DNA from: Streptomyces sp. cg36
GTDB lineage: Bacteria > Actinomycetota > Actinomycetes > Streptomycetales > Streptomycetaceae
Direction: 5' to 3'
DNA: 64,000 nt
Assembly: GCF_041080675.1 (NCBI RefSeq)
Contig: NZ_CP163521.1
Location: 301,793 to 365,792 of the forward strand
Shown: positions 1 to 8,021 of the stretch, piece by piece
Layout: each line of letters starts with the position of its first letter
How positions within the stretch are numbered: the stretch's first letter is position 1
Notes under the pieces: generated by a model
Database searches by the model: none
Seen by the model: only the letters and a program-made list of their open reading frames with translations
Told to the model about the DNA's origin: nothing
Program-made: the position numbers and the translations under genes

Positions 1-972
1 TACGCGGCCGTCCTCGCCGACGCCGGCAACGACGTGCTCATCCACGCCCGACGGCCCGAGATCGCCGAGGCGATCAACATGCGGCACGAGAACCCCGCCT
101 ACCTCCCCGGCATCTGCCTGCCCCACACCCTGCGCGCCACCACCGATCCCGCCCAGGCCCTGGCCGGCGCCGACGCGGCCGTCATCTCCGTCCCCGCGCA
201 GTCCCTGCGCGCCAACCTCGCCATCTGGGCCCCGCACCTCGATGAGCGCACCGCGGTGGTCAGCCTGATGAAGGGCATCGAGACCGACACCGGCATGCGG
301 ATGAGCGAAGTCATCCAGGAGGCAGCCGCACTCCCTTCCGAGCGGATCGCCGTGCTCTCCGGCCCGAACCTGGCCCGGGAGATCGCCGCGAAGCAGCCCG
401 CCGCCTCCGTCATCGCCAGCACCAACAACGACCTCGCCCACACCCTCCAGGCCGCGTCCCTCACCCCGTACTTCCGCCCCTACACCAACACCGACGTCAT
501 CGGCTGCGAACTCGGCGGCGCGGTCAAGAACGTCATCGCCCTCGCCACCGGCCTGGCCAGCGGACTGGGACTCGGCGACAACGCCACCGCCCTCCTCATG
601 ACCCGCGGCCTGGCCGAAACCGCCCGCCTCGGCACCCTCCTCGGCGCCGACCCCCTCACCTTCGCCGGCCTCGCCGGCGTCGGCGACCTCGTCGCCACCT
701 GCGCCTCCCCGCTATCCCGCAACCGCACCTTCGGCACCCACCTCGGCCAGGGCATGACCGTGGCCCAGGCCACCACCGCCACCTCGCAGACCGCAGAGGG
801 CGTGAAATCCGCCGCAGCCCTGCTGTCCCTGGCCCGCCGCCACCACGTGGAGATGCCCATCACCGAGGTCGTCGTAGGCGTCCTCGACGCCCAGCTGACC
901 GCCCGGCAGGCCGCCGAACTGCTCATGTCCCGCACCCCGAAACCCGAGCAGTACACGGCGACAGCACGATAA
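1..972 (+). CDS. gpsA: glycerol-3-phosphate dehydrogenase [NAD(P)+], 5'-truncated by window edge
   Basis: GpsA reduces dihydroxyacetone phosphate to sn-glycerol 3-phosphate, the phospholipid backbone precursor, in the cytosol. The frame is open from base 1, so the N-terminal Rossmann glycine motif lies outside the window; about 323 residues are visible, against about 335 for the family. Diagnostic segments are VLIHARR at the end of the second strand, LMKGIE, SGPNLAREIAA, then GDNATALLMTRGLAE and GVGDLVATC in the helical catalytic domain. The stop is TAA at 970-972. No phospholipid genes follow. An extra gpsA in a terminal arm may be a paralogue serving specialised metabolism, but that is inference. 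The family call is secure. Confidence 0.93.
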   Translation, partial: YAAVLADAGNDVLIHARRPEIAEAINMRHENPAYLPGICLPHTLRATTDPAQALAGADAAVISVPAQSLRANLAIWAPHLDERTAVVSLMKGIETDTGMRMSEVIQEAAALPSERIAVLSGPNLAREIAAKQPAASVIASTNNDLAHTLQAASLTPYFRPYTNTDVIGCELGGAVKNVIALATGLASGLGLGDNATALLMTRGLAETARLGTLLGADPLTFAGLAGVGDLVATCASPLSRNRTFGTHLGQGMTVAQATTATSQTAEGVKSAAALLSLARRHHVEMPITEVVVGVLDAQLTARQAAELLMSRTPKPEQYTATAR

Positions 973-1341
973 AGACCCGTCCTGGGATAGACGACCCTCC
1001 GTTCGTCGGGTCGGAGCTGTACATCTGGGTCCCTCGCGTGTCGGCCCAAGGCGGTGTCCGGGCGGTCCAGCCGGATTCACCACCGGTGAGGCCCGAGTTC
1101 GGGTCGGCCGTGAATACGGGGGCCGCCACCAGCAGCGGTCCTCTCGCAAGGTTTGGCGGTAGGGGAGGGCCGGACGGGATTGTCCGCCCCGGTCCTTAGA
1201 AGCTGTATCTCAACCGATCATGGAACGTGCGGGTCGAACAGGTTTCCCGCTGGGGTGATCTTCCCGTTGTGCGCGCATGAAGACAGGGCCTCTCGGTAGC
1301 TCGGGGATGCGAATCTGACCGAGCAGTGCCGGGAGGCCCTG

Positions 1342-2260
1342 ATGTCGTTGTTGTACGCGTTGGAGCCCGTCCAGTTCAACTCGGCTGCACGATCGTGTGA
1401 TTGCCTCGCGCACGTGTACGGCAATGCGGCCGACCATCCCGACCGGGAACGCCGATATCCGTCGGACATGACGGACGCGGAGTGGGCGGCCATCCGGCCG
1501 TTGCTGCCGGTGCCGCCCTGGCTGAGGGGCAGGGGCGGACGCCCCGAGGGCTACTGCCACCGCCAACTGCTGGACGCGGTCCGCTACCTGGTCGCGGGCG
1601 GGATCTCGTGGCGGGCGATGCCCGCGGACTTCCCCGGCTGGGGCCGGGTTTACGCCTTCTTCCGCCGCTGGCGCGAGCAGGGGCTGATCGCTGAGTTCCA
1701 CGACCGGCTGCGAGGGAAGGTCCGTGAGCACGAGGGCCGTGAGGCCGAGCCCACGGCGGGAATCATCGACGCGCAGTCGGTGCGGGCCGCCCCATCGGTG
1801 CCGGCCGCCTCACGCGGCTACGACGGCGGGAAGAAAGTGCCCGGGCGAAAGCGGCACATCGTGACCGACACACTCGGTCTGCTCCTGGTCGTCTGTGTCA
1901 CCGCCGCGAACATCGGTGACCGCGACGCCGCTACGGGCCTGCTGCAGCAGCTGCGCCGTCTGCACCGCGACATCACCCTCGTCTGGGCCGACGGCGGCTA
2001 CACCGGCTCCCTCGTCGACTGGTGCCGGGACAGACTCGCGCTGACCTTGGAGATCGTCAAACGCACCGACGACATGACAGGGTTCGTGGTGCTGCCCAGG
2101 CGCTGGGTGGCAGAGCGCACGTTCGCGTGGCTAATGCATTCGCGCCGGCTGGGCCGGGACTACGAGACGTTGTACCAGTAGCGAGGCGATGATCCGGTGG
2201 TCGATGGTCACGCGGATGAGCCGGCGTCTGGCACGGCCACGGGCCGCCGCCCGGCACTGA
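1342..2260 (+). pseudogene. IS5-family DDE transposase, frameshifted near C-terminus
   Basis: The intact reading frame runs 1342-2181 (279 residues). An N-terminal DUF4096-like part (YPSDMTDAEWAAIRPLLP, residues about 37-54) is followed by the DDE nuclease: GIIDAQSVRA (first Asp), VWADGGYTG (second Asp) and RRWVAERTFAWL (Glu). After RDYETL the frame stops at TAG 2179-2181, but the expected family ending (SSEAMIRWSMVTRMSRRLA) continues in another frame to TGA 2258-2260. A single-base change near 2174 therefore removed about 26 residues. The catalytic core is complete, so residual activity cannot be excluded. It lies inside the element at 1198-2846. Confidence 0.85.
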
Positions 2261-2729
2261 ATGCCCCCGACTCCTCCATGAGGAGCCACCCGCGCTCGGC
2301 CAGGCGCCGGGCCTTCGAGCGCACCCCCTCGACCTTCGCCGACGTTGTCTCCAAGCCCAGCCGAGCCGTGATCTCCCTGGCCTTCAGCGGCCCCTGGCCC
2401 GCAGGCTGCCGCTCGTCGAGCACGCCCAGAATCCGCTGATAGTCCGGCGCCAGCACCGTCACCGGCAGTCCTTCGCGCCAAGGCGGCACGATCGAACCCG
2501 GCACCGGCGAGGGCGCGGTTTCCGCCTTCGCCGCGGTCACGGCGGTGGTCTCGGCAGCCGAGGCTGCCAGGGCCTCGACCAGCTCCTCCCGCGCGATCAC
2601 CCGTCGGTCCAGCTCGATCTCCGCGGCCTCCAACACCCCAGCCAGCCGCGTAACTTCCTCCCGCAGACCCTCCACTCGCACCCGGGCTGCTGTCTCCCGC
2701 TCCTCCAGAATTCCCAGCACCGACGCCAT
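2208..2729 (-). CDS. IS-borne accessory protein, coiled coil plus winged helix
   Basis: A protein of about 173 residues starting at MASVLGILEERET; an in-frame ATG six codons upstream is an alternative. Residues about 5-50 are heptad-rich and charged (EERETAARVRVEGLREEV), consistent with a coiled coil. The C-terminal half (VLAPDYQRILGVLDE, then LKAREITARLGLETTSAKVEGVRSKARRLAERGWL) looks like a winged helix. Comparable proteins occur beside transposases in actinobacteria, where they are annotated only as hypothetical. The gene is convergent with the transposase and overlaps its broken tail. A role in DNA binding or transposition control is inference. Confidence 0.6.
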   Translation of the reverse strand: MASVLGILEERETAARVRVEGLREEVTRLAGVLEAAEIELDRRVIAREELVEALAASAAETTAVTAAKAETAPSPVPGSIVPPWREGLPVTVLAPDYQRILGVLDERQPAGQGPLKAREITARLGLETTSAKVEGVRSKARRLAERGWLLMEESGAFSAGRRPVAVPDAGSSA

Positions 2730-2846
2730 CGCGCACCCCCCGATCACGGAGCCGAAACAAGACGCCGCATGCCTCCCTCATTCCGAGCTAGACCATGCCT
2801 GACCAGCGGAAATCAAGCGATGATGTTCGGTTGAGATACGGCTTCT

Positions 2847-2875
2847 GAGATCTCTATCGAACCCGGAGCGGTTCC
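2847..2875. repeat. orphan IS3-element terminal repeat (scar)
   Basis: The bases CGAACCCGGAGCGGTTC and the preceding TCTAT match, with few substitutions, the right terminus of the IS3 element ending at 45166 (TCTACCGAACCCGGAACGGT). No IS3 coding sequence is attached here, so this is a relic end left by deletion or by insertion of the neighbouring IS5-type element. Confidence 0.6.
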
Positions 2876-2933
2876 CTCATCCAGTTGCGTCCTGTCGCGG
2901 GCCAGCGAAAAGCACGTTGGGCGCTTTGGGGAG

Positions 2934-3190
2934 GTGAACGACCGTAGGTACCCTGCCGCAGCCGCGCACTACTGGATGGTGCGCGAGAACATGGCGCCCC
3001 ACCCCGGTGGCAAGGCCCGAAAAGACAAGTCTGTCTACGCCGTCACCGGCCTGACCGCCGAACAGGCCACCGCCGCCCGGCTCGCCCAACTGATCCGTGG
3101 CCACGGGAAGACCGAGGCCCGGCACCACGTGAGAGACGTGACGTTCACCGAGGACCTCACAGCTGCGCACCGGGACCGCTCGGGCCGCCC
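2934..3190 (+). pseudogene. chimeric relic: NucA/NucB toxin fragment joined to ISAs1-type transposase C-terminus
   Basis: Codons 5-27 (RYPAAAAHYWMVRENMAPHP) closely resemble YPAAAAYYWVIMEKLASHP in the secreted toxin at 35272-39639, and the DNA is also near-identical (TACCCTGCCGCAGCCGCG). The frame then passes into KSVYAVTGLTAEQATAARL and HHVRDVTFTEDLTAAH, which are typical of the C-terminal domain of ISAs1-family transposases. The normal transposase end is lost beyond AAH. Two unrelated genes are therefore joined, with no sign of a working product. Confidence 0.6.
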
Positions 3191-3196
3191 GGAGCC

Positions 3197-3400
3197 GTGG
3201 TCCCGGCCGGGCTCGCGCGCCTGCTGGCTCAACTTGCCGGGCCCTACGACTTCTGGGACCGCCCTGATGGGCACTTCGGTCCGCTGACGGAGGCCTACCA
3301 GCTGTCTGCCGGGGACCGGGCGCACGCCAACTCCCTCTGCCTCGCCCGACGCCGAGCCGACGTGCTCTTCGCGATCCTCCGCGATGGGGCTTCCATCAAC
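3197..3400 (+). pseudogene. IS110-like transposase C-terminal remnant
   Basis: A short frame contains ANSLCLARRRADVLFAILRDGA, the pattern that ends many IS110-family transposases (LARRR.DVLFAMLRDG.). Nothing of the N-terminal RuvC-like domain is present and the frame runs on into unrelated sequence. It directly follows the ISAs1 fragment, so this stretch is a graveyard of transposase ends. The family call rests on one motif. Confidence 0.4.
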
Positions 3401-3622
3401 CGCTCCCTTTTGCCTCTTGACCGAAGCAATAGAGGCCCCGCCATCCCGCCGGAGCGATCCAGCGCCTCGACCCACTTCTCGCGCACAAGAAGCATACCAA
3501 CTCGCCACGCAGTAACACGACTTGCGCGAAGAAGGCGGCTGCCCGCTGATCGCAGCAGGGCAATCCACCCTTGCCGTGAAGTTTCCGAAACATTAAGTCC
3601 ACGTTGAATACGCCTATCCCTG

Positions 3623-3652
3623 TTGATCATGCCGGGCTCATCTGAATATATT
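3623..3652 (+). promoter_or_regulatory. candidate promoter of RiPP-like operon
   Basis: TTGATC (3623-3628) and TATATT (3647-3652) are separated by 18 bases in an unusually AT-rich stretch about 50 bases before the precursor ATG. This fits a vegetative sigma promoter with a leader of roughly 40 bases. It is proposed by inspection only. Confidence 0.4.
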
Positions 3653-3703
3653 GATTCAGGTAGCCCTCCGGACGGCATTCAATCACTACCGAGGAGTCAC
3701 AAG

Positions 3704-3865
3704 ATGGCCACGACAGCTACCGCTCCGATCGCACCCTCCGCTCCCGAGGAGGCGGACCGGGTGGACACCGTTCCGGCGTACATCCCCACCATCGAGGAAA
3801 CCGTCAAGGCAAGCGGTGGCCACATGCAGGCTGCCGAAGACCCGACGCCGAACATCGTTTCCTAA
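3704..3865 (+). CDS. putative RiPP precursor peptide (53 aa)
   Basis: The start is ATG 3704, with GAGGAG at 3691-3696, seven bases upstream. The N-terminal part is Ala/Thr/Pro-rich (MATTATAPIAPSAPEE), followed by DRVDTVPAYIPTIEETVKA and a short tail after a Gly-Gly (HMQAAEDPTPNIVS). The peptide is acidic, lacks Cys and a Sec signal, and ends in serine. Its size and its place as first gene of an operon with a peptide-methylase-like enzyme, two kinase-like proteins and an exporter argue for a precursor whose C-terminal segment is modified. The GG is a plausible leader/core boundary but is unproven. No known precursor family was recognised. Confidence 0.7.
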   Translation: MATTATAPIAPSAPEEADRVDTVPAYIPTIEETVKASGGHMQAAEDPTPNIVS

Positions 3866-3908
3866 GTTCATCAAGAGAATCCCAAGAGAGTATTTAGAGG
3901 GTCATCGG

Positions 3909-4724
3909 GTGCGCATGAAGCGTGAAGACCTGCGCGTCCCCGATGCTCAGGCCGACCTTTATCTGGTCGGTCTGGGCATCGGGGGATTTGATCGCAGGAG
4001 TGTAGAAGTTGACAACCTGCTGAAGAGCGCGCAGAAAGTGCTGCACCTGACGGCATTTGACGCTGATCTTCGGCGCCTCTCCGCGGGGGACGTCGTCGAT
4101 CTTGAGCAGGTCTACGGAACGGGCTCTGATCCACGGCAGGCATACCAAGAGATGGCCACGCAGGCACTTCTCGCCGGGGTGGACGCTCGGGGTAAGGGGT
4201 ATGCGTGTTTTCTCACCTACGGTCACCCGCTGTTCCTTGTCGACTCCGGATGGTGGATTGAACAAGCAGCAGCTGAGTACGGCATCACGGTCAAGGCAAT
4301 CCCAGCCACCTCTTTCCTGGATTCACTGCTGATCGACCTGGGAGCCAGGTTTGACCGTGCGGTGCAGTCCTACGAGGCAAATGTCTTCTTTAGGTATCAG
4401 ATCCAACCAGACATCAGGTTCCCTGTCGTGCTGTCTCAGTTCGGGTCCTTTGGCGTGGGCCGACTGAGGCAGCGGGACAACCTCTACGGTCGGCTCGCCC
4501 CGCTCACCCGACGTCTCCGTGACCTCTATCCCACGGACCGGCCCGTGGCCGCAGTTTTGTCGGCCTGGCGAGCGGACATGGCGCCCCAGATCGCACATAC
4601 GACCGTGGGTGAGATCGACACCCTCGCCTCCAGTAGCCACAGCGGTATGAGCCTCTATATCGGAGGGAGTGAAGAGTGGACACGTTCCCGACGGAACTCG
4701 ATACTCTATCCTCGACCCGCCTGA
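3909..4724 (+). CDS. borosin-like SAM-dependent methyltransferase (tetrapyrrole methylase fold)
   Basis: GTG 3909 is chosen because GAGG (3897-3900) lies eight bases upstream; ATG 3915 is the alternative. The N-terminal glycine loop YLVGLGIGGFD (residues about 17-27) and the segments TYGHPLFLVDSG, AIPATSFLDSLLIDLG and AVQSYEANVFFRYQ match the tetrapyrrole-methylase superfamily. They are closest in style to peptide alpha-N-methyltransferases of borosin pathways (YGHP...; QSYEAT-like). The length of about 271 residues fits a stand-alone catalytic domain with the substrate encoded separately, as in split borosins. Its 3' end overlaps the next gene by 49 bases. A corrin or porphyrin substrate is unlikely because no such genes are nearby. 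Confidence 0.8.
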   Translation: MRMKREDLRVPDAQADLYLVGLGIGGFDRRSVEVDNLLKSAQKVLHLTAFDADLRRLSAGDVVDLEQVYGTGSDPRQAYQEMATQALLAGVDARGKGYACFLTYGHPLFLVDSGWWIEQAAAEYGITVKAIPATSFLDSLLIDLGARFDRAVQSYEANVFFRYQIQPDIRFPVVLSQFGSFGVGRLRQRDNLYGRLAPLTRRLRDLYPTDRPVAAVLSAWRADMAPQIAHTTVGEIDTLASSSHSGMSLYIGGSEEWTRSRRNSILYPRPA

Positions 4725-5497
4725 ATTTCTGGGGAATAGACGTCATGCTGCTGCTTCAGAGCAGCTATGATATCTCCCATATCTCGTATTACTTCCAGGA
4801 CTATCTGGTTCCCGCATCAGATCGGGCACCACTACTCACCGTGGCGCTCACCTCGGAATCTCACAGCTTCATCGGTGAACGTGCGGGTTCACTCAAGCGC
4901 GTCCACGTAAGATGCCATAACGGGCCTTGGGAAATATACGACGAGTATAGAAACTATCCGCAGCGCCCGACGCCATTCCCCCCGTTTGCGTTATGGCCAC
5001 TGAATAGATACATTCGCACGGTTCACGCTAGCGCCGCCACCCCGCCTGATACCCCTGGCAAATCTATTCTCTTGCACGGACCGTCACGCTCGGGTAAATC
5101 TGCCCTCCTCTTGGAACTCCTTAACCGAGGGTGGGGGTTCGTCTGCGACGACACGGCGCTTATCGAGGCCCGTGACACGACACTGACGTACAGCCGTCCC
5201 ATCGGCATCCGGGAACGCACACTGAAGATCCACCCGTGGCTGGCCGCGCACATACGCCGCACGCCCAGCTTCCACACCCCGACGGGTACAACCTGGGCCG
5301 TTCATCCAAACCTACTGCCTAGTCGACGCGCCCCGGCAAGGACTGCGTGGACCTGGACGGCCCGGCTCGCCCCCTCGGCGCGCTATGCGTTCACCCGACA
5401 GTCCGACTCGGAGTGGTCCATCACCATGGACCCCTATCTGCACACACACCGCGCTGCCGCAGACTTGTCTGCGGCCCTTGCCGAGGACAGGACATGA
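4676..5497 (+). CDS. HPr-kinase-like P-loop protein, copy 1
   Basis: GTG 4676 follows GGAGGG (4662-4667) by eight bases and lies inside the end of the methyltransferase gene, so translation is probably coupled. The product has 273 residues. Residues about 1-110 have no recognised motif. A Walker A loop GPSRSGKSALLLELLNRGW (about 131-149) is followed by FVCDDTALIE and SRPIGIRE, the order seen in HPr kinase/phosphorylase-like proteins. Relatives in some lasso-peptide clusters phosphorylate the precursor's C-terminal serine; the precursor here also ends in Ser. That substrate is inference. The protein lacks the N-terminal domain of true HPr kinase. Confidence 0.75.
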   Translation: MDTFPTELDTLSSTRLNFWGIDVMLLLQSSYDISHISYYFQDYLVPASDRAPLLTVALTSESHSFIGERAGSLKRVHVRCHNGPWEIYDEYRNYPQRPTPFPPFALWPLNRYIRTVHASAATPPDTPGKSILLHGPSRSGKSALLLELLNRGWGFVCDDTALIEARDTTLTYSRPIGIRERTLKIHPWLAAHIRRTPSFHTPTGTTWAVHPNLLPSRRAPARTAWTWTARLAPSARYAFTRQSDSEWSITMDPYLHTHRAAADLSAALAEDRT

Positions 5498-6405
5498 CGC
5501 AATACGGCAGCCCAAGCCCCGATAGCTCCGGCCACAGCCTCTACTTCGACTTCTATGGGACGGTAACCCGCCTGAGTATCACACAGGCGGACATCGATGC
5601 AGCGCTCTTCTACTTCGGCGGTCAGCGCATCGCTCCAGTCTCCCTCAAGGAGACCGATGTTCAGGTGAGTCTGGACTGCACGGAATGGCCCAGCCGCGGA
5701 TTCTTCACGAGCCTGCTCCGCAAGGACGGGCTGGCCAAGCGCATTCAGATTGACCAGCGCACCGACTCCCAGTGGCAACGGGTGGCAGACCATACCTTCA
5801 CCACATGGTCGAGCATTCCTTCCCCCCTCCCACCCTTCCGGTATTCGAGCCTGTGGAACACCCTCGCTGTAGCAGCCGGCACATGCCTGCGCCTGCCCGA
5901 CAGCAGCGGGCTTCTCCTGACCGGAGACAACTATGTCGGCAAGACCTCGGCAGCCCTAGAGTTGTGCGATCGGGGAGCCCGCCTGATTAGCGACAGCCTG
6001 GCCGTACTGAACGTGAACACCGGGTACTTTCTGCGGCACGACAGCCCCATCGGCTTCCGCCGTGCTTCCAGGCGCCAGCACCTCGCGAAGATCACCAGCA
6101 TCAACCATCAGGAAACAGTTTCCCCTGACACCGGACTCGTGCTCCTTGCCCGTCCTGAGGATGTTCTTGGACGACCCAACCTTGACCGGGCGAAGGTGCA
6201 GCACGTGGTCCGGCTGGTCCGCCAGGAGGCTCCGACCGGCCACGCCTCCTGGCAGGAAACGGATACCTCTCGGTGGTTCTCCGGCGTTGACCCTGCAGAC
6301 ATACGCAGTCGGCTCCCACCTCGTACGCGCATCGTGACCGTGGCCCCCGAAGCCACTCCGAGCGAGACGGCTCAGCAAATCCTCGACTCACTGGAGGGGC
6401 GCTGA
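5494..6405 (+). CDS. HPr-kinase-like P-loop protein, copy 2
   Basis: ATG 5494 overlaps the TGA of the preceding gene (ATGA). The product has 303 residues with the same architecture as its neighbour: an unrecognised N-terminal half, then a variant Walker A GDNYVGKTSAALELCDRGA (about 188-206), ISDSLAVLN and DSPIGFRR. Sequence identity to copy 1 is low outside these motifs. The loop keeps GKT, so nucleotide binding is expected, but the acidic pair DD of copy 1 is SDS here. One partner may therefore be catalytic and the other regulatory. A pair of such genes beside a peptide methylase is unusual. It is followed 13 bases later by the exporter ATPase. Confidence 0.72.
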   Translation: MTQYGSPSPDSSGHSLYFDFYGTVTRLSITQADIDAALFYFGGQRIAPVSLKETDVQVSLDCTEWPSRGFFTSLLRKDGLAKRIQIDQRTDSQWQRVADHTFTTWSSIPSPLPPFRYSSLWNTLAVAAGTCLRLPDSSGLLLTGDNYVGKTSAALELCDRGARLISDSLAVLNVNTGYFLRHDSPIGFRRASRRQHLAKITSINHQETVSPDTGLVLLARPEDVLGRPNLDRAKVQHVVRLVRQEAPTGHASWQETDTSRWFSGVDPADIRSRLPPRTRIVTVAPEATPSETAQQILDSLEGR

Positions 6406-6418
6406 TGGCGGAGGCGAC

Positions 6419-7129
6419 ATGCTGACCCTGGAACGTATCGCCAAAACCTACCCTAAGAGCACCACCCCGGCCCTGCAAGACGTGTCATTCTCTCTCGATG
6501 CAGGGGAGGTGGTCGCCCTGATCGGGCACAATGGGGCAGGCAAATCCACTCTGTTCGACATCGTCGCCGGGCTGAAGCGTCCCGACCAGGGTGCCGTACG
6601 ACTTTCGGTACCCCGGCACGATTTCGGCTGGTGCCCGCAGCGCGAAATCATCGACTGGTCTCTGACGGTGCGCCAGAACGTGGAATTGGGCCTGGCGCTC
6701 CGCAAGGGTTCTCGGCGCAATGTCCGGCAAGAAGTGGTCGAAATCTGTGAAGTGGTCGCGCTGCAGAAAAAGTTGGACAACCAGGCAGAGACCCTGTCCG
6801 GAGGCGAGCTGAGGCGCTGCCAGATAGCCCGAGCCATAGCCGGTCGTCCTCGCCTCATGCTCCTGGACGAACCGACCACCGGGCTGGACCCCGACGCCAT
6901 CGCTCGTGTCTTCACCTACTTGCGCGAGAGCGCGCTGAACTCTGGTGCGGCGCTGGTCAGTACGCATGAGACGTCGCGGTTCGCCGACCACTGCACACGT
7001 GTCATTGCCCTGCACGGTGGTCGTGTAGTTGCCGACGCACCCACCGCCGCTTTCCTGGAACCCGTCCCGGGATCCACCGACCTTTGGGACGGATATCAAC
7101 TCCTGACGGCAGACCTGGACGGCTCATGA
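6419..7129 (+). CDS. ABC transporter ATP-binding protein
   Basis: A 236-residue ATPase with Walker A GHNGAGKST (residues about 37-45), Q-loop region WCPQREI, signature LSGGELRRCQIARAIAG, Walker B LMLLDEPTTGLD and switch histidine in STHETSRF. GGAGG sits just upstream of ATG 6419. It is translationally coupled to the permease (ATGA at 7126). The subfamily is that of ABC-2 exporters, used for drug or peptide export and self-resistance. From its position it most likely exports the modified peptide of this operon. Confidence 0.93.
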   Translation: MLTLERIAKTYPKSTTPALQDVSFSLDAGEVVALIGHNGAGKSTLFDIVAGLKRPDQGAVRLSVPRHDFGWCPQREIIDWSLTVRQNVELGLALRKGSRRNVRQEVVEICEVVALQKKLDNQAETLSGGELRRCQIARAIAGRPRLMLLDEPTTGLDPDAIARVFTYLRESALNSGAALVSTHETSRFADHCTRVIALHGGRVVADAPTAAFLEPVPGSTDLWDGYQLLTADLDGS

Positions 7130-7905
7130 CTTCCACTCGCGTCAGTCTTGACCGGGTACTCGTCGCTGCACGTTTCCATACGGCCTCCATGTGGAACTGG
7201 CGGCAGGTCTACTATGGACGCATCATCGAGCCCGTCACCTACTTCGTGTTCCTCGCTGTCGGCATTGGCGGGGCACTCGCATCGGCCGACGGTCGACACC
7301 CTGAGGACTACCTGTCCTTCGTGATCCCCGGGATGATCGCCATGCTCGCCTTCCGGTCGTCGACTGCGGCCATGTCAGACGTCGCCAACGATCGCAAGTG
7401 GGGTGTCTTCGCCTTCTACCGCATGTATGGCGGTGGCGTGGCTGGCTATCTGGCCAGCATCCTTATTGTCCTGACCGGCATGTTCCTCGTTCAACTTGCT
7501 CTCATCCTCGTGATTGCCGTGCCACTCGGTGGTCTTGTCGGCACGTCCGGTGGACGGCTGGCCAGCGCCCTAGCAACGGGCGTGCTGGCAAGCGTTGGCT
7601 GGACAGCAGTCGGCGCGGCGGTCGCCACGCGAGTGCATTCGTACGCGACGCGTAACCTCATCGTGTCCGTCATCACGCTTCCAGTGATTCTCGCGGCGCC
7701 ACTCTTCTATCCGTTGAAGTCGGCCCCCGAATACTTGAAGATCATCGCCCGTGTCGACCCTCTCACTTACCAGGTCGACTGGCTGCGCGATGTGTGGTCC
7801 GGCTCGCTCGATGGGCTCCTCTGGTCGGCGATCTGGGCGCTCCTGACGTCCGCAGGCGCTCTCTCTCTGCTCCGTCGCGCGGATCCCCTGACGTCAGAGC
7901 GATAA
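7126..7905 (+). CDS. ABC-2 type transporter permease
   Basis: A 259-residue integral membrane protein with about six hydrophobic segments (for example VTYFVFLAVGIGGAL, FVIPGMIAMLAF, ILIVLTGMFLVQLALILVIA, LIVSVITLPVILAAPLF). The segment PLTYQVDWLRDVW is typical of ABC-2 permeases. ATG 7126 overlaps the ATPase stop codon. Together they form one exporter, presumably a dimer of each subunit, in the cytoplasmic membrane. It is the last gene of the operon; no clear hairpin terminator was seen between 7906 and the IS at 8022. Confidence 0.9.
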   Translation: MTSTRVSLDRVLVAARFHTASMWNWRQVYYGRIIEPVTYFVFLAVGIGGALASADGRHPEDYLSFVIPGMIAMLAFRSSTAAMSDVANDRKWGVFAFYRMYGGGVAGYLASILIVLTGMFLVQLALILVIAVPLGGLVGTSGGRLASALATGVLASVGWTAVGAAVATRVHSYATRNLIVSVITLPVILAAPLFYPLKSAPEYLKIIARVDPLTYQVDWLRDVWSGSLDGLLWSAIWALLTSAGALSLLRRADPLTSER

Positions 7906-8021
7906 GCGCGCTAACGACGAGGCGACAACATCGGAGGGGATACCCAAGGGGGGCCAACGCTCCGCGAGTCGGCGGCAGACTTCAAGGACCCGGTGGGGGT
8001 GGGCAAACGATCACTGGCTAA

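Larger units (their letters stand above)
1198..2846. mobile_element. IS5-family-like insertion sequence with accessory gene
   Basis: Imperfect terminal inverted repeats are visible. The left end starts AGAAGCTGTATCTCAACCGA at 1198, and the right end at 2846 reads the same on the other strand with one C for T near the seventh base. Between them lie a frameshifted DDE transposase (+) and a convergent accessory gene (-). The flanking trinucleotides (TTA left, TGA right) fit a TNA-type target but are not identical, so the duplication has decayed or the ends are slightly misplaced. The element sits directly against a scar of a different IS at 2847-2875. Confidence 0.7.

Noticed and set aside
3909..4724. 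Assignment of the methylase to cobalamin or siroheme biosynthesis
   Set aside because: Short neighbours of that pathway are absent and the QSYEA and YGHP segments fit peptide methylases better.
3704..7905. Interpretation as a lasso-peptide cluster because of HPr-kinase-like genes
   Set aside because: No asparagine-synthetase-like cyclase, transglutaminase-like peptidase or RRE protein is present; a borosin-like methylase is present instead.
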